A stretch of DNA of 64,000 nucleotides from Candidatus Andeanibacterium colombiense (GCA_029202985.1 CP119316.1:248001-312000), one strand, 5' to 3'. Positions 16,850-25,409 are shown, numbered from the stretch's first letter. Numbers and translations are program-made. The notes: a model not told the origin generated them from the sequence alone.

Positions 16850-18483
16850 AGAAAGATTTCACACCCGAAAGGGAATTGCTGTTTCTCGCGCTCGGTGGAT
16901 CGGGGGAAATCGGCATGAACGTCAACCTCTACGGGTGCGACGGGAAGTGGCTGATGGTCGATCTCGGGATGAGTTTCGGCGCTAACGAATATCCGGGTAC
17001 CGAACTGGTATTCGCTGATCCCGCCTTCATCGAAGAGCGGCTCGACGATCTGATCGGCATCGTCCTCACCCACGGGCACGAAGACCATATCGGCGCGATT
17101 CCCTATTTCGCGGCCGATTTCGGCGTGCCGCTTTACGCCACCCCGTTCACCGCGGACCTGATCACCCGCAAGCTCGACGAGGCCGGGATCACCGATCGGG
17201 TCGAGCTGAACGTGGTCGAGGACCTCGATCCCTTCGATCTCGGGCCGTTCGAGATCTCCTACATTCCGCTCGCCCACTCGATCGCCGAAGGCCACGCGCT
17301 GCTGATCGACACGCCCTACGGCCGGATATTCCATACCGGCGACTGGAAGCTTGATGACGAGCCGCTGGTCGGCATTCCGGCTACCGCCGAGGAGCTGACC
17401 AAGCTCGGCGACCAGGGCATTCTCGCGATGGTGTGCGATTCGACCAATGTCTTCAATCCCGAGGCTTCGGGATCGGAAGGCGAGGTCTATCGCGGGCTTC
17501 TGAAAGAGGCAGGGCGGCATGCCGGCAAGCGCCTGGTCGTGACGACCTTCGCCAGCAACGTCGCGCGGCTGCATACGCTCGGCGAGGTTGCCAAGGCAAC
17601 CGGGCGCGAATTATGCGTCGCAGGGCGCTCGCTCGACCGGATCATCGAGGTCGGTAAGGCCAATGGCTATTTCACCGATCTTCCGCCGGTCATCGATTTC
17701 GACCGCGCGATGAAACTGCCGCGCGGCAAGGTGCTGATCGTCGCGACCGGCGGGCAGGGCGAGCCGCGCGCGGCGCTCGCGCGCATGGCCGAAGGCGAAC
17801 ATCCGATCGAACTGGCCGAGGGCGATGTCGTGCTGTTTTCCAGCCGCCAGATCCCCGGCAACGAAATCGCGATCGGGCGCATTCAGAACGTCTTCGCGCA
17901 AAAGGGCATCGTGATGGTGACCGATCGGCAGAGCCCGATCCACGTCTCCGGCCATCCGGGACGGCCGGAGCTCGAAGCGCTCTACAGCTGGATCCGGCCA
18001 GAGATCCTCGTGCCGGTCCACGGCGAGATCCGCCACATGGCGGAACAGGGCCGGCTTGGCGCGAAGAGCGGCATTCCGAAACAGGTGGTTCAGAAGAACG
18101 GCGACATCGTCCGCCTCGCACCCGGAAAGCCCGGCAAGATCGCCGAGACCCACACCGGCCGCCTGATCCTTGATGGCGACATCATCGTTCCAGCCGATGG
18201 CGACGCAATCACCATGCGCCGCCGGATGGCGCGTGACGGTGTGGTGATCGTGGTGCTCGGATCCCAGGGGGAAATCTCGGTGCAAGGCATCGGCCTGCCG
18301 CTGGACGAGGATTACGATGCCTTCGTCAAGGAGGCGGTCGGCGATGTCCGCGACGCGCTCAAACGGCTGCGCAAACGCGACGACAGCGAAATCCGTGAAA
18401 CTGCCCGGCTTGCCGCCCGCCGCGCCGCATTGCGCTGGAGCGGCAAGAAGCCCCAGACACGCGTAATCCTGGCGGGAGACTGA
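16846..18483 (+). CDS. rnj: Ribonuclease J
   Basis: RNase J combines endonuclease and 5'-to-3' exonuclease activity in mRNA decay and rRNA maturation. The 545-residue protein is a metallo-beta-lactamase/beta-CASP enzyme. The signature HGHEDHIGAIP lies near residue 76, further metal ligands are in PLAHSIAEGHALLI and FHTGDWKLD, and the beta-CASP parts are VTTFASNVARLHT and VHVSGHPGRPELEALY-like HVSGH. The start is TTG 16846, overlapping the coaX stop, giving MKKDFTPERELLFLALGGSGEIGMN. The C-terminal domain is present and ends in a basic segment. Confidence 0.95.
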   Translation: MKKDFTPERELLFLALGGSGEIGMNVNLYGCDGKWLMVDLGMSFGANEYPGTELVFADPAFIEERLDDLIGIVLTHGHEDHIGAIPYFAADFGVPLYATPFTADLITRKLDEAGITDRVELNVVEDLDPFDLGPFEISYIPLAHSIAEGHALLIDTPYGRIFHTGDWKLDDEPLVGIPATAEELTKLGDQGILAMVCDSTNVFNPEASGSEGEVYRGLLKEAGRHAGKRLVVTTFASNVARLHTLGEVAKATGRELCVAGRSLDRIIEVGKANGYFTDLPPVIDFDRAMKLPRGKVLIVATGGQGEPRAALARMAEGEHPIELAEGDVVLFSSRQIPGNEIAIGRIQNVFAQKGIVMVTDRQSPIHVSGHPGRPELEALYSWIRPEILVPVHGEIRHMAEQGRLGAKSGIPKQVVQKNGDIVRLAPGKPGKIAETHTGRLILDGDIIVPADGDAITMRRRMARDGVVIVVLGSQGEISVQGIGLPLDEDYDAFVKEAVGDVRDALKRLRKRDDSEIRETARLAARRAALRWSGKKPQTRVILAGD

Positions 18484-18487
18484 TGCG

Positions 18488-18790
18488 ATGAGATGGACCT
18501 CGATGGTCGCGATCTATGCACTGTTCTGGGTCGTTTCAGCGTTCATCCTGCTGCCCTTCGGCGTGAAGACTCACGACGAGGCCGGCATTCCGAAGATCCC
18601 GGGCCAGGCCGACAGCGCTCCCGCCAATTTCGAACCCCGCAAGATCGCGATCCGCGCGACATTCCTCGGCGCGGTTCTATGCGCGCTCTATATCGCCAAC
18701 TACTCCTATGGCTGGATCACCGCGAGCGACCTGAACCTGTACGGCGACGCGCCCGGCTATTCCGGCAAGGCCGATCTGGGCCCCACCTAA
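18488..18790 (+). CDS. DUF1467 family membrane protein
   Basis: A 100-residue protein with two membrane helices, about residues 5-23 (SMVAIYALFWVVSAFILLPF) and 55-73 (ATFLGAVLCALYIANYSYGW). The pattern of helix, short FGVKTHDEAG loop and second helix is that of the alphaproteobacterial DUF1467 family, which often follows rnj. Its function is unknown. It starts four bases after rnj and probably ends the nuo-birA-coaX-rnj unit, because its stop codon overlaps the stop of the convergent gene on the other strand. Confidence 0.85.
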   Translation: MRWTSMVAIYALFWVVSAFILLPFGVKTHDEAGIPKIPGQADSAPANFEPRKIAIRATFLGAVLCALYIANYSYGWITASDLNLYGDAPGYSGKADLGPT

Positions 18791-21156
18791 CTGCGCAGCC
18801 GCTCGATAGCCTGGGCCAGCGCGACATAGAGCTTGCCCATATCCGACGAAAGCAGGGTGACGCCGAGCGCATGGCCGTCGCGCGTCGAGAGCATGGTCCG
18901 CAGCATCCCCTCGAAATCGTGGATGTAGCGGCTGACATGCTCGCGGAAATCGTGGTCCCGATCGTAAATCTCGGCGACTTCGCGCGCTTCGGAGTTATCG
19001 AGCAGGCGCACCGCCCGGCGGGTGAAGATGCCACGGTCGCCGCGCAAATATGATGCCCATGCGGTATCGGTGACGTCGTTCGACAGGGCCTTGGCGATGT
19101 CGATCGAGTTCGAATTGAGGCTCTCGGTGATCAGCGCGACCCGGCGCGCGAAATCGCCGTCGACCTGCTCCTCCGCCCGCTCGCGTGCGCGAGCTACCCG
19201 GCTTTCGAGATTGCCGGCGAGTTCGTTGACCTTGGCAAGCTGATCGCGCAACTGACGCGCGGCCTCGCGGCCCACGCCGCTGGCATGGGCTGCTCCCTGT
19301 TCCAACTCGCCGATCGCCTCGCTGGCGCTAAGATGGATCGCGCGCTCGATCGCTTCGGCGCTTTGCTTGCCGATTCTCGCGGCGAGCGCATCGAGCGTTT
19401 CGCCGTCGTCACTCCCGAGCCGGTCCAGCGCCTCGCGCAAGGCGCCCCGCAGCCGATCGACCGCTTCGGTCAGACGCTCGCCGACGCGTTCGGACAGCGC
19501 GGCGCTTTCTTGGCCGAGTGCGGCGAGGGAGGACCGCATGGTTTCGATGCGTTCGGCATGGGCAGCATCCTGCGCGCCGAGACTGGCATGGAGCGTTTCG
19601 ATCCGTTCGATGGCCGCGGCGCTCCCAGCCTCGGCCGCCGCGACATGGCCGGCCAGCGTCGCGCCTTTCTCGGCCGCCTCGTTCAGCATGGTGCCGAGCG
19701 TAAGCGAGCGGGCTTCAAATTCACCGAGCCGGTTTTCGGCCGCCGCGATTGCCGCCGGCAACTGTTCGCGGCTATGCTGTGATCCTGCTTGGATCAGCTC
19801 GAGCAGCCTCACGCTCGAATGGGTGAGGCTGTAGACAGCCGCATCGGTGGCATCGAGCACATTCTTGTTCGTGGCCAGTTTCGCCGCGAGCTGGTCGATC
19901 GCCTGCGACAGCTCGCCGCCGACATGCGTGCCGTTCGCCGCAAGCGACTGCAGCGCCTCGTCGATCTGCTGCAGGCTGGCGAGCCGCGCATCCAGCGTCT
20001 CGCCGATCTCCGCCATTTGCGCGTGGTGCGCGCTGCGGCGCTGCTCCACCCCGGCCAGGAAACTATCGACCTGCCCGGTCATCGCCTGATCGACCTCCAC
20101 TGCCTCGTCGCGCAGGGCCAACAGTCGCGCACGGCTGCGCTCAAGCGCGGCGGCGTCGATCTCGCTCACTTCGTCGAGCGCCTGGGTTAGCCGCTCACGC
20201 AGCCCGCAGATCGCGGTTTCCCACTTGTGGAGCGCTTCGCCGCGGCCGGTTTCGAGCGTGGCGGCGAAGGATTCGCTTTCGCGGTGAAGCGCATTAAGCC
20301 GTTCGTATAAACCCGCGAGGGCACGCTCCTCTGTTTCGCCGAGCCGGGCGGAATGCGCGTCCAGCTCGGTCATTGCGGTGTCGAGTCGCGTGCGCAGGGC
20401 CTCCACCTGCCGCTTGCTGGCCTCGCCGAAGGTGTTGAGCCGGTGAAAGCCGCTGACCAGCTCTTCCAGCTGGCCGTGGGCAGTACGTCCGGCGTTGCCG
20501 ATCTGGCTCGCGACGTCGCGCGCCGAATTGGCCACGACCGGCAGCTCGCCACGCAATTTGTCCATGTTTTCGAGCGCGGTGGCGCTCACACTTGCGATTG
20601 CATCAATCTGGGCGCCGTTCGCGTGGATCATTGCGGACATGCGCTCGGCATTTTCGGACAGGCGCTCGCTGGCGACCCGGCCGAGCGATTCGAGATCGCG
20701 CGACTGGGCGGCGAGGAACTCGCGCGCGAGGCTCAGCTCGCGGTTGACCGTCACCAGCCGCGTTTCGAGCAGTGCGCTTTCATCGTTGAGCGTCCGGGCA
20801 ACCCGGTCGAAGCGCACAACCTCGCGCCGGCTCGAACGCATCGCCAGCAGCCATAGGCCGATCACCAGCAGCACCGGAACGGCCCATTTCTCGATCAGTT
20901 CGCTCGCTTCGCCGGGCGTGATTCCCGTGCGCAGCAAAGTCTGGTGAGCGAAGCCGAAGAACACAGTCCAGCCAAGGATTGCCAGCACCGCCAGCATGGG
21001 CACGATCCAGCCGAAATTGCGCCTTTCGCGCTCTTCCTCGGCGTAGGTTTCTTCGAGTTCGAAGGCCGGCTCCGGCACGGCTTCGGCGGTTTGGCCATGC
21101 GGCGCGGCGGAGGTTTCCCCCGGGCCGACTGCGGCGATCTGAGATGCCCCATTCAT
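18787..21156 (-). CDS. Large coiled-coil membrane protein, TipN-like
   Basis: A 789-residue protein. Start ATG 21156 gives MNGASQIAAVGPG, an acidic N-terminal segment, then two membrane helices at about residues 50-70 (WIVPMLAVLAILGWTVFFGF) and 88-105 (AVPVLLVIGLWLLAM). The remaining 680 residues are almost continuous heptad-like helix with many Ala, Glu, Leu and Arg (for example ALEEVSEIDAAALERSRARL-type stretches). No enzymatic motif is visible. Size and layout resemble Caulobacter TipN, the new-pole marker protein. That is an analogy from architecture, not proven homology. It is divergent from the HPt-like gene, with a CtrA-type site between them. An earlier in-frame start (21225) would remove the whole intergenic region and is less likely. 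Confidence 0.75.
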   Translation of the reverse strand: MNGASQIAAVGPGETSAAPHGQTAEAVPEPAFELEETYAEEERERRNFGWIVPMLAVLAILGWTVFFGFAHQTLLRTGITPGEASELIEKWAVPVLLVIGLWLLAMRSSRREVVRFDRVARTLNDESALLETRLVTVNRELSLAREFLAAQSRDLESLGRVASERLSENAERMSAMIHANGAQIDAIASVSATALENMDKLRGELPVVANSARDVASQIGNAGRTAHGQLEELVSGFHRLNTFGEASKRQVEALRTRLDTAMTELDAHSARLGETEERALAGLYERLNALHRESESFAATLETGRGEALHKWETAICGLRERLTQALDEVSEIDAAALERSRARLLALRDEAVEVDQAMTGQVDSFLAGVEQRRSAHHAQMAEIGETLDARLASLQQIDEALQSLAANGTHVGGELSQAIDQLAAKLATNKNVLDATDAAVYSLTHSSVRLLELIQAGSQHSREQLPAAIAAAENRLGEFEARSLTLGTMLNEAAEKGATLAGHVAAAEAGSAAAIERIETLHASLGAQDAAHAERIETMRSSLAALGQESAALSERVGERLTEAVDRLRGALREALDRLGSDDGETLDALAARIGKQSAEAIERAIHLSASEAIGELEQGAAHASGVGREAARQLRDQLAKVNELAGNLESRVARARERAEEQVDGDFARRVALITESLNSNSIDIAKALSNDVTDTAWASYLRGDRGIFTRRAVRLLDNSEAREVAEIYDRDHDFREHVSRYIHDFEGMLRTMLSTRDGHALGVTLLSSDMGKLYVALAQAIERLRS

Positions 21157-21185
21157 CGCACAAGAATAACACGGACCGGGCGACT

Positions 21186-21200
21186 TTAAACCCCGCTTAA
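21186..21200. promoter_or_regulatory. Perfect CtrA-type binding site TTAA-N7-TTAA
   Basis: TTAA at 21186-21189 and TTAA at 21197-21200 are separated by exactly seven bases (ACCCCGC), and CC follows the second half. This matches the full-length alphaproteobacterial CtrA consensus TTAA-N7-TTAA. It lies in the 67-bp divergent promoter, 29 bases from the start of the TipN-like gene and 23 bases from the start of the HPt-like gene. It could control both. This is a sequence match only; no regulator gene is present in the window. Confidence 0.6.
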
Positions 21201-21223
21201 CCTTATCGGCCCTAAGCGACGTC

Positions 21224-21532
21224 ATGGCTTATGAAAACGGTGCCCTGGACGCGACTTTGGCGGCAGCGGCGGGGGACGATTCTGCATTGTTGACGGAGCT
21301 TCGCACAGCATTCGCCGAAAGCCTCGGCCATCACGTCGATCTGCTGCGCCGCTCGCGCTGCGACGGCAACTGGAATGTCGCGGCAATGCGGCTCAAGGGG
21401 CTGGCAGCAAGCTTCCACGCGGAGGGCTTGATCGGCCTGGCCGAGGAGGCTCTCGAATCCGCCCCAGGGGAGCCGGTGGTGATTCGCAAGCTCGAACGCT
21501 TCCTCGCTGCGTTCAATCGGTCGGAAAGCTGA
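21224..21532 (+). CDS. HPt-domain-like protein lacking the phosphoacceptor histidine
   Basis: A 102-residue all-helical protein. The segment WNVAAMRLKGLAASFHAEGLIGLAEEALE aligns with the HPt core motif (AHxLKGSAxxxGAxxLxxLAxxLE). At the position normally held by the phosphorylated histidine (H-x-L-K-G) there is methionine (M-R-L-K-G). The Lys-Gly that supports the active site is kept. So the fold is probably that of a phosphotransfer protein that cannot itself carry phosphate. It begins 23 bases from the CtrA-type site and heads a + strand gene row ending in a histidine kinase with a missing histidine. Confidence 0.65.
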   Translation: MAYENGALDATLAAAAGDDSALLTELRTAFAESLGHHVDLLRRSRCDGNWNVAAMRLKGLAASFHAEGLIGLAEEALESAPGEPVVIRKLERFLAAFNRSES

Positions 21533-21577
21533 CCTCACCCGCTTGGCATGGCTGACTGCCTGCCCTAATCGGGCGCG

Positions 21578-22762
21578 ATGCGGGTCGCCCTTATTTCACT
21601 GTTGCAGCGCGCCGGGGATGCACCGGACACACCGCTGGGGATGCTGACGCTTGCCGGTCGGACCCTGGCCGAACGCCAGCTCGAACTGGTGCTGTCGGTT
21701 GGCTGCGAACGGATCGTATGCCTGTCGCAGGGTTTCGACAGCGGGTTGATCGCGCTCCAGAATCGCGCCGAAGGGGCGGGGGCGAAATTCAACCTGATCG
21801 CCGGACCGCGCCCGCTCGCCGGGCTGGTCAACGCGGCGGACGAGCTGATCGTGGTCGCGGAAGGCCTGCTTCCGGCGGCTGCAGAGGCCAATGCGGCGCT
21901 TGGCGGTGCCGGCGTGCTCGTCCTGCCGGTCGAGGCGGGTATCGCGGCGGGGTTTGAACGGATCGACCTCAACCACGCCTGGGCCGGGGTTCTGGCGATG
22001 CCCGGGCGCCTCGTCGAACGGCTCACCCAGCTCGCGCCCGATTGCGACGCGATCTCCGCGCTGCTGCGGATCGCGCTGCAGGGCAAGGTGCCGCTGCGCA
22101 ACCTGCCCGAAGCCGTGCTGGCAGAGCGGCGCTGGGCCGTGCTCGGCGGCAAGGCGCAGCTTGCCGAACTCGAACCTGAATGGTTCCGCCGCCATGTCGC
22201 GCCGCCCCCGCGCTTCGCCCCCGGGCGTGCGCTGGCGCGAATCGCGATGCGCGGTATCGGGGCTAAATTGTTGATGAAGGGCTGGAAACCGTCCTTCCTC
22301 GCGGTCGGCGGTCTTGCGGCGGCGGTACTCGGGGTGACGGCTGCGGCGCTGGGATTGCCGGCAATCGGGATCGTGGCCTGCGGCCTGGGCTGGCTCGCCA
22401 TCGAGGCAGGGGCGGCACTCGGTTCCTTCGCGCAGGCCGGATCGGCCGGTGAGGTGGAGCCGGAACGGATTCTTCCGGCCGCCGCGATCGCGTTGGACGT
22501 GGTGTTCGCGGTCGTTCTCGCGCTGGCGCTGCCGGGAAGTGCCGCGGAACGGCTCTATCCCGCGCTTGTCCTGCTTGGCAGCGCGCGTGCCGCCGGCCGT
22601 TTGATCCCCGCAAAATGGGCTGAAGTGGCGGAGGATCGCGCCGCGCTCGCGCTGCCGCTGGCGTTTGCGGCGCTTGTCCATGCGCTGCTGCCGGCGATGC
22701 AGCTGCTTTCCCTGTCCCTGATTGGCGCAATTCTCGCTTCGGCACGGATAACACGGACTTAA
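21578..22762 (+). CDS. Nucleotidyltransferase-like protein with C-terminal membrane helices
   Basis: A 394-residue protein. The N-terminal 160 residues look like a Rossmann-type sugar-nucleotidyltransferase fold (TLAGRTLAERQLELVLSVGCERIVCL, then AADELIVVAEGLLP and VLVLPVE), but the glycine-rich G-G-x-G-T-R-type nucleotide loop at the start is absent. From about residue 235 there are at least four hydrophobic helices (for example LAVGGLAAAVLGVTAAALGLPAIGIVACGLGWLAIEAG). The layout recalls fused cytidylyltransferase/CDP-alcohol phosphatidyltransferase enzymes, but no D-G-x2-A-R motif of the latter is present. Either a degenerate relative or a different membrane-anchored protein. The exact function is unknown. 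Confidence 0.6.
   Translation: MRVALISLLQRAGDAPDTPLGMLTLAGRTLAERQLELVLSVGCERIVCLSQGFDSGLIALQNRAEGAGAKFNLIAGPRPLAGLVNAADELIVVAEGLLPAAAEANAALGGAGVLVLPVEAGIAAGFERIDLNHAWAGVLAMPGRLVERLTQLAPDCDAISALLRIALQGKVPLRNLPEAVLAERRWAVLGGKAQLAELEPEWFRRHVAPPPRFAPGRALARIAMRGIGAKLLMKGWKPSFLAVGGLAAAVLGVTAAALGLPAIGIVACGLGWLAIEAGAALGSFAQAGSAGEVEPERILPAAAIALDVVFAVVLALALPGSAAERLYPALVLLGSARAAGRLIPAKWAEVAEDRAALALPLAFAALVHALLPAMQLLSLSLIGAILASARITRT
22748..22762. promoter_or_regulatory. Imperfect CtrA-type site ATAA-N7-TTAA
   Basis: ATAA (22748-22751), seven bases (CACGGAC), then TTAACC (22759-22764), one mismatch from TTAA-N7-TTAA. The second half includes the stop codon of the upstream gene. It is 35 bases before the ATG of the next gene. 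The match could be chance, but it resembles the perfect site at 21186-21200 in spacing and in the trailing CC. Confidence 0.3.
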
Positions 22763-22797
22763 CCAAGTGGCGCTATTGCGGGCATAAGGGACCCGGA

Positions 22798-23745
22798 ATG
22801 AGCCATTCGAGCGAATATGACGTTGAGGACGTGTTGCGCCTGGATCTGGCGGAAAGCGATGCCGTGATCGGCTCGCTCGGCCCGATCCTGCGCCATTTGC
22901 TTGCGTCCGAAAGCCATTCGCTGTTCAGCGATGAGACCATCGCCCGGGTGCGCGGAATAACCGAGGATATCGCCCGGCAATTGCTCCATGCCCAGGCCGC
23001 TGCGGCAGGCACCGCGATGCCCGAGGATTTCGCTGCCGCATGTCTCGATCCACTGGCCGATGCGCTGCTCGGCAATGCGGCGCTGTTGAGCCACCTACAC
23101 GCACTGGCGCTGGAATGGCAGCTGGCCGAACGCCTCCATGCGCGGAACGGGCTCGATCCGGTGCTATCGCCGATGCTGCAGGCCCTGATCGCGTCGAGCG
23201 ATGCCCGTACTGCGGCCGCGGCGATGACCGCGCTCGCCGCTCAGGCGCGCTTCGTCCAGAGCCTGCGCCGCATGGAACTGGCGCTGACCGAGCTGCCGGG
23301 AGATTTGCTGCATATCGCGCTGGTCACATTGCGCACGCTGGCGAGTGAGGCTGACGGGGCGAGCGCGCAGGCCGCGACCGCCGCGCTGCGCGCCGGCTTC
23401 GATGAGGCGCGCAGCCGGCTCGGCCTGCTTTCGCGCCTGGTCACCGGAATGGGCGGCGGGGCTATCGCCGCGCTCTCGGTCGAGCATGCGGGTGTCGCGA
23501 TCTTTCTTACCGCGATTTCGATCGGCTCAGGGCAGGACCGCGATCTCGCCATCCTCTCGACCAACGACCGTCAACTCGCCCGGCTCGCGCTGGCGCTGCG
23601 CGCGGCGGGACTGAAGCCGGCGGCGGTCGAGGAGCAATTCGCCTATCTCCACCCAGATGTCGCGCTGCCCGCCGGTTTCGGGCAGGTGCGCGCTGACCGC
23701 GCCGCGGCATTACTGGCCGCCGCAACCCCTTTTTCGGCCGGGTAA
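22798..23745 (+). CDS. Conserved-looking helical protein of unknown function
   Basis: A 315-residue protein, nearly all alpha-helical and Ala/Leu-rich, with no membrane segment or signal peptide and no cofactor motif. Clear landmarks are the acidic N terminus (SSEYDVEDVLRLDLAESD), repeated helical segments such as LADALLGNAALLSHLHALALEWQLAERLHARNG, and a C-terminal half with DRQLARLALALRAAGLKPAAVEEQF. It is separated from the following histidine-kinase gene by only two bases, so the two are almost certainly co-expressed and may work together. Family not recognised. Confidence 0.7.
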   Translation: MSHSSEYDVEDVLRLDLAESDAVIGSLGPILRHLLASESHSLFSDETIARVRGITEDIARQLLHAQAAAAGTAMPEDFAAACLDPLADALLGNAALLSHLHALALEWQLAERLHARNGLDPVLSPMLQALIASSDARTAAAAMTALAAQARFVQSLRRMELALTELPGDLLHIALVTLRTLASEADGASAQAATAALRAGFDEARSRLGLLSRLVTGMGGGAIAALSVEHAGVAIFLTAISIGSGQDRDLAILSTNDRQLARLALALRAAGLKPAAVEEQFAYLHPDVALPAGFGQVRADRAAALLAAATPFSAG

Positions 23746-23747
23746 GC

Positions 23748-25124
23748 ATGGCCGCCGGCCCCTATCTCGCGTGCGCGCGCAGCGACGCGGACGACCGGCT
23801 GGTCGAGGCCGAGGAGCCGCTTGCCGGCATGCAGCTACGCAGCGGTGGGGAACTGCCCGGGACGATCGCAACGCCGGCTTTGCTCGAACTGGTGCGCAAG
23901 GCCCGCCGCTTCGGGCTCAAACTCGCGCGTCCGATCCAGGCGCAGGACGAGCGGGAGATCGTCACGGCCTGGGTCGAGGTGACGCCCAACGAGGACGGCA
24001 GCGGTGGCTGCGAGATCGGGCTTGCCAACTGGCAGGCGGTGCCGCTTCCGCCGGAGGATTCGGCAGCTTTCGCCCAATTGCGTAGCGAGATCGACCGCGA
24101 ACTGGCGGAACTGACCGCTCGGCTCGATCCGGCGCAGGGCGTGCTTTCGGTCGATAGCGCTTCGCCCGAACTCCAGCCCCTGGTCCAGCGGATGCGTGCA
24201 GGGATCGGGCGGCCGTGGACCGATTTTATCGAGGTCGCCGGCAGCCAGCACCATCAGCCGCTCCACTGGCGGCTGCTCGACGGTGCGAAGGTCACTCTGC
24301 CCGGGTCGGCCCGCGAATGGAAAGCGTGCCTGCTGCCGCTGGGTGGCCCGGAACCCGGATCGGCCGGATTCGAACTGCATCTTACCGCGGAGCAGCCGCC
24401 GGCTGTGCAGCAGGCACCGGTAGCCGTTCCGGCGCAGCGAGCAGCGGGCGCCGCGATCGGCCGCGATGTCGCGCCGGTGCTACGCCAGCCCATCGCGCGG
24501 ATCATCGCCAATGCCGAGACCATCCGCACCCGCCTGGCCGGGCCGTTGGCCGAGGAATACAGCAATTACGCGGCGGATATCGCCACTGCCGGACAGCACC
24601 TGCTGGCCTTGATCGACGACCTCTCGGATCTCGAAGTAGTCGAAGCGCAGGAATTTACGACCGCGCCCGACCGGATTGACCTTGCCGACGTCGCCCGGCG
24701 CGCGGTCGGCATCCTCGGGGTGCGGGCGCAGGAACGCGGCATTTCGATCGATGCGCCCGATCACGGCGAGACCCTGCCTGCGATCGGTGAATTCCGCCGG
24801 GTGCTGCAGGTGCTGCTGAATTTGATCGGCAATGCGATCCGCTACAGCCCGGAAGGCTCGCAAATCTGGGTGAGGCTTGATAGCGCCAATGGCAAGGCCT
24901 GCGTCACTATCGCCGACCAGGGCCAGGGGCTCAGCGCCGAGCAGCAGGCCAAGGTGTTCGAGAAATTCGAGCGGCTCGGGCGCAGCGGCGATGGCGGTTC
25001 CGGTCTCGGACTCTATATCTCGCGCCGGTTGGCGCGCGCGATGGGCGGTGAATTGTCGGTCGAGAGCGCGCCCGGCAAGGGCGCTCGCTTTACCCTCAGC
25101 CTGCCGGCCCAGACCCGTAATTGA
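23748..25124 (+). CDS. Sensor-kinase-like protein with HATPase domain and an H-box without histidine
   Basis: A 458-residue cytoplasmic protein. About residues 145-215 resemble a degenerate PAS domain (LHWRLLDGAKVTLPGS). Residues 240-300 form the dimerisation helices, but the canonical S-H-E-L-R-T-P-L is replaced by A-P-V-L-R-Q-P-I, so proline replaces the phosphoacceptor histidine; the rest (YAADIATAGQHLLALIDDLSDL) is typical. The ATP-binding domain is complete: N-box LNLIGNAIRYSP, G1 DQGQG, F-box KVFEKFER and G2 GGSGLGLYISRRLARAMGG. It therefore probably binds ATP but cannot autophosphorylate at the usual site, like the Caulobacter regulator DivL (Tyr in place of His). Relationship to DivL is an inference. 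Confidence 0.85.
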   Translation: MAAGPYLACARSDADDRLVEAEEPLAGMQLRSGGELPGTIATPALLELVRKARRFGLKLARPIQAQDEREIVTAWVEVTPNEDGSGGCEIGLANWQAVPLPPEDSAAFAQLRSEIDRELAELTARLDPAQGVLSVDSASPELQPLVQRMRAGIGRPWTDFIEVAGSQHHQPLHWRLLDGAKVTLPGSAREWKACLLPLGGPEPGSAGFELHLTAEQPPAVQQAPVAVPAQRAAGAAIGRDVAPVLRQPIARIIANAETIRTRLAGPLAEEYSNYAADIATAGQHLLALIDDLSDLEVVEAQEFTTAPDRIDLADVARRAVGILGVRAQERGISIDAPDHGETLPAIGEFRRVLQVLLNLIGNAIRYSPEGSQIWVRLDSANGKACVTIADQGQGLSAEQQAKVFEKFERLGRSGDGGSGLGLYISRRLARAMGGELSVESAPGKGARFTLSLPAQTRN

Positions 25125-25409
25125 ATTTGCAAACTGAATTTTCCCGATGCAGTTTCGGGACCGACACCGCCGAAAGCGCTCAAATCCTCGCAATTCACTC
25201 TTTGTTAGCGACGGCAAGCCGGTAAACATTCATCATATCCAACCTGTTAATTTTAATTTCGATCCACTGTGCAAAATTAATCGGAGCCAGTATAGTCTAC
25301 GTATCGATGTCGGATTCCTTACCGCTTCGTTGTGTCGGGTCTTTCGGGACGGCTCGCTGACGGGGATGGAATTCGTTAATCGGAAACCATCCTGGGTGGG
25401 GTATTTGCC
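25125..25409. other. AT-rich 285-bp intergenic region upstream of the coiled-coil gene
   Basis: This stretch is much richer in A and T than its flanks (gttaattttaatttcgatcc, gcaaaattaatcgg). Several TTAA words occur (for example TTAATTTTAA around 25245), but none has the exact TTAA-N7-TTAA spacing. It probably holds the promoter of the next gene. A short open frame that crosses it (25147-25413) has no ribosome binding site and no natural composition and is not called. Confidence 0.5.

Noticed and set aside
22281..22762. CDP-alcohol phosphatidyltransferase domain in the membrane part
   Set aside because: The D-G-x2-A-R-x8-G-x3-D-x3-D motif is absent, so I describe only the architecture.
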